From Chryseobacterium formosense (GTDB lineage Bacteria; Bacteroidota; Bacteroidia; Flavobacteriales; Weeksellaceae), in contig NZ_FPAP01000001.1 of the NCBI RefSeq assembly GCF_900116415.1, forward strand, positions 1,240,001 through 1,304,000: DNA of 64,000 nucleotides, given 5' to 3'. This document shows, piece by piece, positions 54,298 to 63,732 of the stretch (positions are counted from its first letter, which is position 1; each line of letters starts with the position of its first letter). A program made the translations under genes and the position numbers. Below the pieces are notes generated by a model. The model saw only the letters and a list, made by a program, of their open reading frames with translations. It was not told the DNA's origin and ran no database searches.

Positions 54298-54425
54298 AAT
54301 ATATGCAATTTTGGTTTATAATGAAACAGTATATACAAATACGAGACCTTATTACATTTAATTGATACCACATTTTTAGATTTTCACATCATTAGTACAC
54401 AATTTGTATTATTTAGTAAAAAACG

Positions 54426-55271
54426 ATGAATAACGCATACCACTACTGCACAGCAGTTTTATTATTACTATGGGCTTCTTCTGTCTGCAATGGACAAGAG
54501 AAAAAAGATGATCAATTTTCAATTTTCAATCCGGTTCCAAAAGAGCTTATGCGGGATATGGAGACAGACCGTCCTGATGTTACCGAATCTCCAATAACAG
54601 TTGATGCAGGACATTTTCAACTCGAGACAGATCTTGTTAAGTGGGTCAAAGAACAAAGCGAAGAAAAACAAGCACATACTTTATTGATCAATCAAATGAA
54701 CCTTAAGATCGGCATTACAGAAAATACAGCTATACAGCTTGGTTATCAAACCTACGGAATAGAAAAGAAAAAAGAAATAGGTTCCGGTATTAAGGAAATG
54801 AGTCAGGGGCATGGAGATCTGACTTTTCGCATTAAACAAAATCTAATTGGTAATGATAAAGGAAATTTTGCTTTAGCCATACTTCCCTACTTAAAATTTC
54901 CGATCTCGAAATATGAAGACGACAGCCGACTTGAGGCAGGTATCATCGTTCCCATGTCGTATAAACTTCCTGGAGATTGGAAGTTAGGGTTTCAGTTAGA
55001 ACTAGACAGGCTAAAAGATCAGGATCAGCAGGCAATGCATACCGAATTTTTGCAGACGATCACTCTTAGTCATTCCATAATAAAAAATATTGACGGCATT
55101 GCAGAAACTTATTATACTTACGATTTTAAAGCGCATCAATTTTCAAATTTTATTAATGCCGCCATACAGATCGAGGTCGTAAAAGATTTTAAATTGGATG
55201 CTGGGTTAAATTACGGTTTGCAACATACTGCAGATAAACACTATTTTTTAGGAGCTTCCTACCGTCTATAG
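54426..55271 (+). CDS. Outer-membrane transporter-like beta-barrel protein
   Basis: 281 residues. Signal peptide MNNAYHYCTAVLLLLWASSV ending near CNGQ, then METDRPDVTESPITVDAGHF at about 45-64, the hallmark N-terminus of the MetA/phenol-degradation-like transporter family, followed by amphipathic strands to the C-terminal aromatic end LGASYRL. The family forms small outer-membrane barrels with no known substrate. It is followed 42 bases later by the DNA glycosylase gene, which may share its transcript. Confidence 0.82.
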   Translation: MNNAYHYCTAVLLLLWASSVCNGQEKKDDQFSIFNPVPKELMRDMETDRPDVTESPITVDAGHFQLETDLVKWVKEQSEEKQAHTLLINQMNLKIGITENTAIQLGYQTYGIEKKKEIGSGIKEMSQGHGDLTFRIKQNLIGNDKGNFALAILPYLKFPISKYEDDSRLEAGIIVPMSYKLPGDWKLGFQLELDRLKDQDQQAMHTEFLQTITLSHSIIKNIDGIAETYYTYDFKAHQFSNFINAAIQIEVVKDFKLDAGLNYGLQHTADKHYFLGASYRL

Positions 55272-55313
55272 TTGGTAATTAAATAAATTAATTTATAAGC
55301 GGAAGATACTTGG

Positions 55314-55910
55314 ATGAAATTACCAGCTGAATATTATACCAATACCAACGTAGCTTTTTTAGCACAGGATCTTTTAGGAAAAATACTTTTTACCGACCTT
55401 GACGGAAGCATAACAGCAGGTATCATCGTGGAGACCGAAGCCTATTTCGGTATTGAAGACAAGGCATCCCATGCGTATAGAAACCGTCGTACTAAAAGAA
55501 CTGAAATTATGTATAAGGAAGGCGGTCATAGTTATGTTTATTTATGCTACGGGATTCATCATTTGCTGAATATTGTCACTTCCATCGAAGATGATCCCAA
55601 ATGTGTTCTTGTCAGAAGTATTGAACCTTTCTATGGTGTTGCTGAAATGGAAATGCGAAGAAAAATGTCTGCAACGAAACCGATGATATCTTCGGGGCCG
55701 GGATCTCTTACCAAAGCTTTGGGTATAAACCTTTCTTTTAACGGAGAAGACCTGACTAAAAACCGTATCTGGATTGAAGATCACGGATTTGACTATATGC
55801 CATACCAAATTTCAATGGCTCCCCGGATAGGAATTGATTATGCAGAAGAACATGCGCTTTTGCCTCTGCGATTTTTTGTAAATGATTCGAAATATATTAT
55901 GAGGAAATAG
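55314..55910 (+). CDS. DNA-3-methyladenine glycosylase (Aag/Mpg type)
   Basis: 198 residues, full length for the family. Marks: GIIVETEAYFG with the catalytic Glu region (E40-E42), DKASHAYRNRRTKRTEIMYK, SYVYLCYGIHHLLNIVTSIE and SSGPGSLTKALGI. It removes alkylated and deaminated purines from DNA, starting base-excision repair. Together with LigD this adds a second DNA-repair activity to the region. It follows the transporter gene by 42 bases. Confidence 0.95.
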   Translation: MKLPAEYYTNTNVAFLAQDLLGKILFTDLDGSITAGIIVETEAYFGIEDKASHAYRNRRTKRTEIMYKEGGHSYVYLCYGIHHLLNIVTSIEDDPKCVLVRSIEPFYGVAEMEMRRKMSATKPMISSGPGSLTKALGINLSFNGEDLTKNRIWIEDHGFDYMPYQISMAPRIGIDYAEEHALLPLRFFVNDSKYIMRK

Positions 55911-55951
55911 GTTACATCAAATAAGATAGGACCATTGTATAAATTAAAAAA

Positions 55952-55981
55952 AGGCGATTAGCTTATGATACCTAACCGCCG
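55952..55981 (-). terminator. Intrinsic terminator of SMP-30-like gene
   Basis: On the minus strand GGCGGTTAG-GTATCATAAG-CTAATCGCC (one G-U pair) followed by TTTTTTT, 14 bases past the stop at 55995. Confidence 0.7.
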
Positions 55982-55994
55982 CACAATTAATAAA

Positions 55995-56960
55995 TCATTT
56001 AGGCAGCGGTATCAGGCGTGCATGCTGTATTGCAAACTTCTTTGAGGGAACAGATGTACTGTCTGTCAGTTCTGAAAATTTGGCATTCATCACCCAGATT
56101 TTATCATCTGCTTTGGTTGCTGTAGATGGATACGTAAAACGATCGGCGACCAATGTAGAAGCAGATAATTTAGCAGAATGCCAATTATCGTTTGAAGTCA
56201 GTTCATATATTTTATCGCTCCCACCATTTTGTACAACTACTAGTTTTTGACTTCCTGTTAAAAGTAAACCATCACCATTCATAAGAAACTGCTCTGTCAA
56301 TACTTTGGAAACCTTTTTAGGATCATCAATATTTATTTTATAAATTGTTCCAGTTCCGCTGCTTACCGAAAGCAGGTAACCTGATGGATGCCACACAATT
56401 CCGTTTAATCCTATACCTTCGGTTTTAAAAAGTTGATGATCTGCAAAAACTGAGGCTTTACCTTGTGGAGTCACTTTGTAGATAACATTAGCGAAACTGT
56501 CGGTGATATATGCATTATTTTGATTATCAAATGTGAGATCATTAGGAAAATGGAGCCCCGAAACGAGACCAGCCAGATTAATATCATCAGTTTTTTTGCC
56601 TGTATTAATATCAATACCTATTAACCTTGCCATTTTTTTCCTTGTTTCAAGTGATGTGAATTTGCTGTAATTTGCATCACCGATGCACACAAAAATCCGT
56701 TTACCGTCAGGATGTACTTTCATTCCGTAGCTGGATTTAAATGAAGGATCATTTATAAGCACACTGTAACTTCCATCAAGTGTAACTTTACCAATGCCGC
56801 CAAGTCTTGCCGAAGAAACAAAATAATTTCTAGAAATACTGTCGAAAGCAATACCCTCCGGGTAAGCCTCAGGAGCATTAAACTCAATTCGCGCTGTGGG
56901 CTGATCCGGAACTGCTGTTGCGCATCCCACAAAAAGTGCAGCCATTATTTTTTTTTTCAT
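55995..56960 (-). CDS. SMP-30/gluconolactonase-like beta-propeller lipoprotein
   Basis: 321 residues. Lipoprotein signal MKKKIMAALFVGC. Six-bladed propeller repeats: PEAYPEGIAFDSISRNYFVS, GMKVHPDGKRIFVCIGDANY, HFPNDLTFDNQNNAYITDSF, TEGIGLNGIVWHPSGYLLSV. Members are lactonases or sugar-binding proteins in the periplasm. It starts 2 bases after the stop of the PQQ-type sugar dehydrogenase, so the two are one operon: dehydrogenase making a sugar lactone and a lactonase-like partner. Since the dehydrogenase carries a premature stop, the pathway may be broken upstream. Confidence 0.85.
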   Translation of the reverse strand: MKKKIMAALFVGCATAVPDQPTARIEFNAPEAYPEGIAFDSISRNYFVSSARLGGIGKVTLDGSYSVLINDPSFKSSYGMKVHPDGKRIFVCIGDANYSKFTSLETRKKMARLIGIDINTGKKTDDINLAGLVSGLHFPNDLTFDNQNNAYITDSFANVIYKVTPQGKASVFADHQLFKTEGIGLNGIVWHPSGYLLSVSSGTGTIYKINIDDPKKVSKVLTEQFLMNGDGLLLTGSQKLVVVQNGGSDKIYELTSNDNWHSAKLSASTLVADRFTYPSTATKADDKIWVMNAKFSELTDSTSVPSKKFAIQHARLIPLPK

Positions 56961-56962
56961 AA

Positions 56963-58144
56963 CTATTTATTTTGTTTAATGCTATATAAAACTCCGTTGG
57001 CGTCATCTGATATATAAACCGTGCCGTTTGGGGCAATGGCAATTCCTGCAGGTCTTCCAAATCGTGTTTTCCCTTTTAAAAAGCCGGTTAGGAAATCTTC
57101 TGCACCAATAGGTTTGCCGTTTGAATACTTAATACGCTGAACTTTAAATCCTACAGGTCTGCTGCGGTTCCACGATCCATGCCAGTTTATTAAAGCATCT
57201 CCGCTAAATGTTGATCCAGCTGGAAAAAACTGATATCCGATCGGTGCCATGTGTGCCTGAAATTCCATCGTAGACGGTTCTGTATTTTCTACCAGTTTCT
57301 CTTTGCTGTCTCCGGCAGGATCTTCCCGGGTACGGTCTACTTCCCTTTTCCCATAGGCAAAAGGATAACCGTAATTTTTTCCTTCTTTGATCAAATTCAG
57401 TTCTTCAGGTGGCCAGTCATCACCCTTCGCATCTCCACCATTATCGATTCCCCATAAATCTTTTGTTTGTGGATGCCAATCGAAACCAATCATATTTCGA
57501 AGACCTGAAGCAAAAATAGTTCGCTTCCAGGTTACCGGATCTACCTGTACCAAAGAAGCTGCCTCTCGATCGCTCTCCTTACAGTCATTACATAAAGTTC
57601 CTATTGATATATAGAGTTTTCCATCCGGACCGAAGTCCATGGTACGGTTCGGGTGTTGACCAGCACTGGGCATATCATTAAACAACATTTTTTTATCCCA
57701 CAAAGTTCCGTCTGCATTCATTCTATATTGGCGAAGCTCATTGTTATTGCATAATTAAAGAAGACCATCCTTCATGGTAATTCCGTGAACGCCTTTAAAT
57801 TCTGCAACCACCGTTTTAATATCATCAAAAACACCGTCATTATTGGTGTCTTTTAAAAGGAGTACATCTCCGGTATCCCGTCGCGTGATATACATATTGC
57901 CGGATGATGTATAATAAAGCATACGAGGTTTGCCAAGTCCAGATGCTGCAACAGAAACCTTCCACCCTTCAGGAACCTTTAACAGATTGACCATTTCAGG
58001 AATAAAATCGAGATGCTCTGGATAATTGGTCGTGTGGGTAATCGTGACGACATCTTTCGGAGGAATTCCTCTTTGCGCCGTCACCTGCGAAAATGCTAAA
58101 GCTGCGAAGACAAAAATAGTTCTGAGAATAGTTTTACTGTTCAT
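56963..58144 (-). pseudogene. PQQ-dependent sugar dehydrogenase, interrupted by one in-frame TAA
   Basis: The frame starts at ATG 58144 (MNSKTILRTIFVFAALAFSQ, signal peptide) and, ignoring one stop, runs 394 codons to 56963. The stop TAA at 57755-57757 sits in ..GITMKDGLL-stop-LCNNNELRQYRMNADG.., where family members read a Tyr or similar. Both sides are in the same frame and well conserved: GKPRMLYYTSSGNMYITRRD before it, FGPDGKLYISIGTLCNDCKE, FASGLRNMIGFDWHPQTKDL and RFGRPAGIAIAPNGTVYISD after it. The fold is the glucose/sorbosone dehydrogenase propeller acting in the periplasm. A single substitution (TAT or TAC to TAA) explains everything; sequencing error is the alternative. Confidence 0.8.
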
Positions 58145-58324
58145 ATTTTTTAGGTTTAAATAATCAAAATAAGACCTGCAGTAAATCCATAAATGTTTTA
58201 TTTCATAAGCATATATCATTATAGAATACGCGTTACAAAAGTTATATTTTCTGCTTTGGTGTTTAGTAAATTTACCAAACAAATTAATATAAGTATTATG
58301 ACTTGAGTCACAACAACTTGAAAA

Positions 58325-58534
58325 TCAGATTAATAAATCTCTAAAACTTTGTCCTTCATTCATTACGGTATGTAGAATTTTTATGTGATGATTGCGACTG
58401 CAAAGCTTTACGGTGCCCCTTATTATCTGATAAAAATATCTGGACTTATCTCCTTCATGAAATATAATCTCTCCGGATTTGTAATGCTTTAACTCCGCAC
58501 CCGCAGACAGCAGGAATTTTGTATTGATTAGCAT
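58325..58534 (-). pseudogene. Crp/Fnr regulator, N-terminal fragment
   Basis: 69 residues, MLINTKFLLSAGAELKHYKS, GEIIFHEGDKSRYFYQIIRG, TVKLCSRNHHIKILHTVMNE, GQSFRDLLI, then a stop. It matches the first 70 residues of the full-length Crp/Fnr proteins at 39530 and 21774, but the rest of the barrel and the HTH are absent. The next downstream bases show no continuation, so the gene is truncated. Confidence 0.7.
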
Positions 58535-58625
58535 ATTATATTTTTTTTATATTGGTATGTATGCTTTTATGAGAATTTATTTCAAATACTTGATACCTTA
58601 GCACCTGTAAAATCACCTGAAATCG

Positions 58626-59039
58626 TTATATATCGATAAACTTCCTCTTTTGGTCTGCATCCGGCAAAAAACATTTTTGCGAAGAAATTTTCATCCTGTT
58701 TTCAGAAACTTTGTCGTATAAATAGTCGCTTACAAATCTTGGCATTATACGCCCGAGTCCTAATAATGAGTAAGCACCGCCTAAAAGTGTAGCAATTTTT
58801 AAAACCGCGCGTGATTATATTAAATATTTGGTGTCTGGCTTAAGAAGATATAAAGTATTGAACTGCGTTGTACTTAATTTCTTTTTTGTTAAAAATCGCT
58901 GTCCTGCTTCAGACTGCAAAGAAGCGAATAAAAATCGGTCTTTCTTATCCCTTTCAAGAATCCATTGTACCCAAAAATTACACACTCCACAATATCCATC
59001 AAAAAAAACAATATATTTGTTATCCTAATCTAACTGCAT
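58626..59039 (-). pseudogene. DCC/DUF393-family thiol-disulfide protein with two in-frame stops
   Basis: Ignoring stops, the frame runs from ATG 59039 (MQLD-stop-DNKYIVFFDGYCGVC) to TAA 58626-58628, 138 codons. The family motif DGxCxxC is present (DGYCGVCNFWVQWILERDKK), as are FASLQSEAGQRFL, AVLKIATLLGGAYSLLGLGR and SDYLYDKVSENRMKISSQKC. Stops are TAG at 59025-59027, near the N-terminus, and TAA at 58815-58817 between KYLI and SRAVLK. Two stops without frameshifts point to true decay by point mutation. The family is a thioredoxin-like membrane-associated redox protein of unknown role. Confidence 0.7.
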
Positions 59040-59270
59040 AATAGAATTTTTATATTAATATTCTGCTAAAATGTATTTGTAAAGATTACAATCCATGGAT
59101 TAAGCTCACAGTTTAAATATAATCCTTAATTATTTATTTGGTGTATTCAAAGCTAAGTGTTCAGGCATTGAATAAATATGACCCAAGTCACAAGAAAGCG
59201 ATTCAAAGGATGAGATCTGATAAAAATCCGGAGCATGTGTAACTTCACTTGGCTAGCAGAAGATAAAATC

Positions 59271-59299
59271 AAATTACCTGCCGTCCCGACAGATAATTT
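59271..59299 (-). terminator. Terminator of glycosidase operon
   Basis: Minus strand AAATTATCTGTCG-GGA-CGGCAGGTAATTT with several G-U pairs, followed by GATTTTATC. It is 6 bases past the stop of the operon's last gene at 59305. Confidence 0.6.
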
Positions 59300-59304
59300 G
59301 ACAT

Positions 59305-60489
59305 CTATTTATGATCAACACTCTCACTCAATCTCAAGGCATTACTGAAATTTTTTAATGCCTGCTGTGCATCAACATTAATTTCCCGGCCTAAAGTAGT
59401 AGGATCATATATATCATATATTCCGCTATGATGCCAGTGACTAAGATTATCCCAGTCCGGTCGATCTATGAAAGGATAAATGCAGCAACCCAACAGAGGA
59501 ATTCCAGACTGCAGCAACCTACAACAATCTGTAGCAACAGAGTCAATCCATTTTTTGCGGTCTTCTCCGGGATGGCTGGTTTCGGATATGATGATTGGTC
59601 TTCCGTATTTGACAAATACATTTTCAATCTGGGTTTGCAAAGATTTATATGTAGGATGGGGTGGATTATCTGTCCATAACAAAACTTCATGAGTTTCGTT
59701 AATCCACTGATTATTGTAATAATAATTAACTCCTATTAAATCCAAATATTCAGGTTTACCTCGAAGTTCCGGACAAATAGCTCCCGACAGGATATCATGT
59801 ACCTGAAACTGTTCTATATTTCTTTTATCTGCTTTCAATATATCTAAAGGATCCTGACTATTGCTTACAATATTAATAAGTGGCTCGGTAACCATAATTC
59901 TGAGAGATGAATCTATCATTTTCATCATTTCAATGCCTTCAATATATGCTTTCATCAGAGCATATTTTACTTCCCATCCTTGCCCTATGCAGTAAGGAGA
60001 AGTTCCCCTCACATCTCCTCCAAGCCACGAAATGAAACTGACCTCATTGATAGGTGTTACAATTAATGGCTGATTAATGGGAATAATGCTTCTGGCTTTC
60101 TTTACGAACTCACTACAGAGGTGACTAAACCTACGGGCAAACATCGGATGCAACGGCGTAAGATCATCTGGATACCCAAAATGACAGATATCCCAAATGA
60201 CCTGAATGCCTTTTTCCTGCGAAACCCTAATTATATTTTCGACTTCAGTCCAGTCGTATTGATAAGGTATAGTTTCCACACTGCTCCAACGAATTCCTTC
60301 CCGCACTGTTTTTATATGGAATTTTGATAATAGTTCATAATCATCTGCTAAGTAAATATCATGTCCAGAAGCTCTGTATAGATCCACTCTATCACCAAAA
60401 GCATTCTGATGGTCGGCACATTCGAAACCTGCCATCAAAAAGCTATCAAAAGGATTTATTTTTTTATCAAAAAAATATTCTCTATACAT
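59305..60489 (-). CDS. Family-1-like glycoside hydrolase
   Basis: 394 residues, clan-A TIM barrel with no signal peptide. Acid/base E149 in PLIVTPINEVSF and nucleophile E303 in RPIIISETSHPG; other marks are ALMKAYIEGIEMM and LIGVNYYYNNQW. Annotated relatives are family 1 glycosylhydrolases, probably beta-glycosidases or transglycosidases of a cell-surface or internal glycan. The ATG overlaps the Glf gene end by 8 bases, so it is translationally coupled third in a glycosyltransferase-Glf-glycosidase operon, which suggests a galactofuranose-related product. Confidence 0.82.
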   Translation of the reverse strand: MYREYFFDKKINPFDSFLMAGFECADHQNAFGDRVDLYRASGHDIYLADDYELLSKFHIKTVREGIRWSSVETIPYQYDWTEVENIIRVSQEKGIQVIWDICHFGYPDDLTPLHPMFARRFSHLCSEFVKKARSIIPINQPLIVTPINEVSFISWLGGDVRGTSPYCIGQGWEVKYALMKAYIEGIEMMKMIDSSLRIMVTEPLINIVSNSQDPLDILKADKRNIEQFQVHDILSGAICPELRGKPEYLDLIGVNYYYNNQWINETHEVLLWTDNPPHPTYKSLQTQIENVFVKYGRPIIISETSHPGEDRKKWIDSVATDCCRLLQSGIPLLGCCIYPFIDRPDWDNLSHWHHSGIYDIYDPTTLGREINVDAQQALKNFSNALRLSESVDHK

Positions 60490-61582
60490 GGACTTCGCTT
60501 TTCATAATTTTACGAAATAATGCCAGAGACTGCGCTACTACCTGATCCATATTGTAATATTTGTAGGTTCCAAGTCGACCCGTAAAATAAACGTTTTCAG
60601 TTTCTTCTGCTAATTTCTTATACTGATTGTAAATTTCCTGATTCTGTTTTCTCGGAATTGGATAATATGGATCTCCTTCTGCTGTAGGATATTCATACAC
60701 AAGAGTTGTTTTATCTGATTTTTGACCCGTCAGATATTTAAATTCTGTGATTCTTGTATACAGATTAGACATCGGATAGTTGACGGTTCCTGTCGGCTGG
60801 TAAGTTTCTTGATGTAAAGTTTCAAACCTGAAATCAATGGAACGGTAAGGCAGTTTTCCGTAACAGTAATCAAAATAACAATCAATTGGCCCGGTATAAA
60901 TGATTCTTTCGAAAGGAATGAGTTCTACGATATCTCTGAAATCGGTCTGAAGCATAATACTGATATTCGGATGTGAAAGCATTTTGGTAAACATTGCGGT
61001 GTATCCATGTTTTGGCATGGCCTGAAAAGTATCGGTAAAGTACCGGTCGTCACAATTCGTACGGGTTGGAACACGCGCTGTTACGGATGCATCAAGTTCA
61101 GACGGATCCAGATCCCACTGTTTTTTGGTATATCCTTTAAAAAACTTTTCGTAAAGTTCTTTACCAACAGCGTTTACGACTACATCTTCTGAAGTGAGAA
61201 CTGGCTTTCTGTTTTCGCATCTTGCTTCAAGAAATTCTGTAACCTCATCGGATGAAAGGTTTACTCCATATAACTTATTAATTGTCGTTAAGTTTATTGG
61301 AATGGGCACCAAACAACCGTCAACACTTCCCAATACACGATGTTCGTACGGACGCCACTCTGTAAATCGGCTAAGGTATCTGAACACCTCCTCAGAATTG
61401 GTGTGAAAAATATGAGGCCCGTATTTATGAACCAAGATACCTTCTTCGTTATAATAATCGTAAGCATTTCCGCCAATATGGTTTCTTTTGTCTATGATTA
61501 AAACCTTTTTTCCTTCTTCTGCAAGACGTTCTGCCAACACAGCTCCTGCAAATCCGCAGCCAACGATTAAAAAGTTATACAT
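60482..61582 (-). CDS. glf: UDP-galactopyranose mutase
   Basis: 366 residues. FAD dinucleotide loop VGCGFAGAVLAERLAEEGKK and DKRNHIGGNAYDYYNEEG, GPHIFHTNSEEVFRYLSRFT, FFKGYTKKQWDLDPSELDAS and YFTGRLGTYKYYNMDQVVAQ. It converts UDP-galactopyranose to UDP-galactofuranose, the donor for galactofuranosyl residues in surface polysaccharides. Overlaps both neighbours by 8 bases, a sign of tight coupling. The glycosyltransferase upstream might use its product. Confidence 0.95.
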   Translation of the reverse strand: MYNFLIVGCGFAGAVLAERLAEEGKKVLIIDKRNHIGGNAYDYYNEEGILVHKYGPHIFHTNSEEVFRYLSRFTEWRPYEHRVLGSVDGCLVPIPINLTTINKLYGVNLSSDEVTEFLEARCENRKPVLTSEDVVVNAVGKELYEKFFKGYTKKQWDLDPSELDASVTARVPTRTNCDDRYFTDTFQAMPKHGYTAMFTKMLSHPNISIMLQTDFRDIVELIPFERIIYTGPIDCYFDYCYGKLPYRSIDFRFETLHQETYQPTGTVNYPMSNLYTRITEFKYLTGQKSDKTTLVYEYPTAEGDPYYPIPRKQNQEIYNQYKKLAEETENVYFTGRLGTYKYYNMDQVVAQSLALFRKIMKSEVHV

Positions 61583-62687
61583 GGTTGATGTGTTTAATTA
61601 GATTGTTCATTTTCACTTTATTAATCAATGTATTCATCTTATCATATGTATTGTCCCACGATTCATCTTCCAGAAAATGGTCAACCGTACGCAACCAATA
61701 ATCTTTATCTTCATCTATAAGAATACTTTCAGCTTCTGTGATGAAAGATTCAGCATCATCAATAATCTTGATTAATGCCGCATTCCCATAAGGATAAACG
61801 ACATCCCGAATGGCTGTTGAAATAACTGGTTTTCCAGCTGCAAGATATTCAGGTGTCTTGGTTGGGCTTATAAATTCGGTAGATTCATTAAGTGCAAACA
61901 GCAATAATGCAATATCCCAATGAGAAATATATGACGGAAGTTCAGCATACGTTTTTGGACCAAGATAATGGATATTGGGTGCTTTTGGAAGTATTTCAGG
62001 ATCTATTTTAACAACAGGCCCAATCATAACAAACTGCCATTCTGGACGGTGGAAGGCAACATTCCTTAAAAGGTCGGTATCAAACCTTTCATCGATGACT
62101 CCAAAAAATCCCATTCTTGGATAACCAATGGATGCTTGATCTTGGGGATCATCGAGAATACCTCGTGCCTGCTCAAAATGTGATTTATCGATACTGCTCG
62201 GCATGGAATGAATATTTTGATGCCTATGCTTTTTTGCGTTGTATAGCGAATTTCCGCCAGTAAAAACGACATCTGCTTTTCTGAATAACTCTTCCTCAAG
62301 CTGTAAGAGCTGAGGCGGAGCAAACCTGAATGCAGATAACTCATCCATAGAATCATAAATAATAACTTCAGGTTTAAGAGCATAAGTAAACTGCAGTGCC
62401 ATTGGAGTATAGTACCAAACCAGATAAGTATTGATCTCATATTCCTGGAGAACCTGACTGACAAGCCCCTGAAGTTTTTCCTTAGCCATATCATCAAAAT
62501 TGCTTACAATCAGTTCAACAATGTAAACATTATCCTGAATATTAATAATATATCGGTCGCAATCTCCTATTTTAGGCTCTTCAAAATAAAAAACCTGATA
62601 TTCTTTGGAAAATCTGGTAAGAAGATGCTGAGGTCGCTGATAGACAAAATTCCACGAAAGGTGGCTGAAACATAATAAATAGTCCAT
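61575..62687 (-). CDS. Glycosyltransferase (GT4/TuaH-like)
   Basis: 370 residues. The start MDYLLCFSHLSWNFVYQRPQ and HLLTRFSKEYQVFYFEEP resemble TuaH-type glycosyltransferases; the C-terminal donor-binding region PKTPEYLAAGKPVISTAIRD is the conserved GT-B end with the E-x7-E region. It is the first gene of the operon with Glf and the glycoside hydrolase, and a terminator-like hairpin lies 110 bases upstream in its leader. It may transfer galactofuranose or another sugar to a surface glycan; acceptor unknown. Confidence 0.87.
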   Translation of the reverse strand: MDYLLCFSHLSWNFVYQRPQHLLTRFSKEYQVFYFEEPKIGDCDRYIINIQDNVYIVELIVSNFDDMAKEKLQGLVSQVLQEYEINTYLVWYYTPMALQFTYALKPEVIIYDSMDELSAFRFAPPQLLQLEEELFRKADVVFTGGNSLYNAKKHRHQNIHSMPSSIDKSHFEQARGILDDPQDQASIGYPRMGFFGVIDERFDTDLLRNVAFHRPEWQFVMIGPVVKIDPEILPKAPNIHYLGPKTYAELPSYISHWDIALLLFALNESTEFISPTKTPEYLAAGKPVISTAIRDVVYPYGNAALIKIIDDAESFITEAESILIDEDKDYWLRTVDHFLEDESWDNTYDKMNTLINKVKMNNLIKHINHV

Positions 62688-63217
62688 ATATTAATGTGAT
62701 TTAGTTAAGAACAATTTAGACAAAGAAATTGTTTACATATTATGACCTTAATCACACTCAACAATATATAATTGGATGTAGTTTCGTATATAAAAAAGGA
62801 GAATATTCCATCGAATATCCTCCGTCACACTACTATCAAATTATAATCACTATCCAAAACTATTAAATAGTTCTCTTTTAATATATGATTGTAATCATGG
62901 AAGTAATTTGGAGAGTCTCGTATCATGCCATACTCTATTCTGAATACATAGCACCAAAAAAAAGTCAGCTAATGGATTTTATATTAACATTTTGAAAAAC
63001 ATGCCAGATCAGATACGTAAATGTTTATCTAAATACAAATTTGAACCTTTACAATAAGCACTAACGTTACACTAAGTCTTTACTTCTTCAGATCATAAAC
63101 TAAAGATACAAAGCAACCATGCCAGAATATAATTGAATTAATTTTAATATCTATGATCAACATCATAACATTTTTTTACACTTTGTCCCTAAGTTTGGAA
63201 TTGCCAAATCAAACCAT
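62688..63217. other. Leader/intergenic region with attenuator-like hairpin
   Basis: 530 bases between the glycosyltransferase operon (minus) and the small lipoprotein gene (plus). It contains the minus-strand terminator hairpin at 62793-62824 and no reading frame that looks coding. Both promoters should lie here. Confidence 0.5.
62793..62824 (-). terminator. Terminator hairpin in the leader of the glycosyltransferase operon
   Basis: Minus strand GGAGGATATTC-GATG-GAATATTCTCC followed by TTTTTT, with one G-U pair. No minus-strand gene ends here; the glycosyltransferase starts 106 bases further. It fits an attenuator or the end of a small leader RNA. Confidence 0.6.
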
Positions 63218-63418
63218 ATGAAAAAGTTAGCATTAGTATTCGGGGCACTATTTCTTGTAGCTGCCTGTAAAAAATCAGAAACTCAGTACACCGACCACGA
63301 AAACAAAAGGCAAACCGTCAACGATCGAAAATCTGATACGATTAAAACCCTCTATGAAGTATCAGACACTTTACATTCGGGAAGCGATAATGCTGATCGG
63401 AAAAGCGATAATGAATAG
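63218..63418 (+). CDS. Small lipoprotein
   Basis: 66 residues. Lipoprotein signal MKKLALVFGALFLVAAC with lipidated C17, followed by a charged, Ser/Asp/Lys-rich hydrophilic tail (NDRKSDTIKTLYEVSDTLHS). Tails of this type are disordered and tether a small peptide to the membrane. No family. It is alone before the second cyanophycinase gene. Confidence 0.72.
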   Translation: MKKLALVFGALFLVAACKKSETQYTDHENKRQTVNDRKSDTIKTLYEVSDTLHSGSDNADRKSDNE

Positions 63419-63732
63419 TTGTTATGGAGCCAAAGGGAAAGTTGTGATCATCTGCCATGATTTAATAGAAGAAATGATAGTAAATGCCAAATCAATTGTA
63501 ACAGTAAGTTTTTTGAAAATTTACTATTGTGCATGAAAGATTACCTTGAGATTATTTCTCCTGAAAAAATGATAATCTGACTAAAATTATATTTCAGAAC
63601 TCTTAAAGGACATATACATGTCCTTAAGATGCACTATTGAACCTAATACTAGCGAAAGTATCAAGCCACAGGTTTTTGAATAATTTAAATTTTAAAGCAG
63701 AAATAATATTAATTAACTATAACACTTAAAAA
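63419..63732. other. Intergenic before second cyanophycinase
   Basis: AT-rich. A hairpin CTTAA(A)GGACAT-ATAC-ATGTCCTTAAG at 63602-63629 is 104 bases upstream of the next gene and could be a regulatory site or a weak terminator. Confidence 0.45.
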
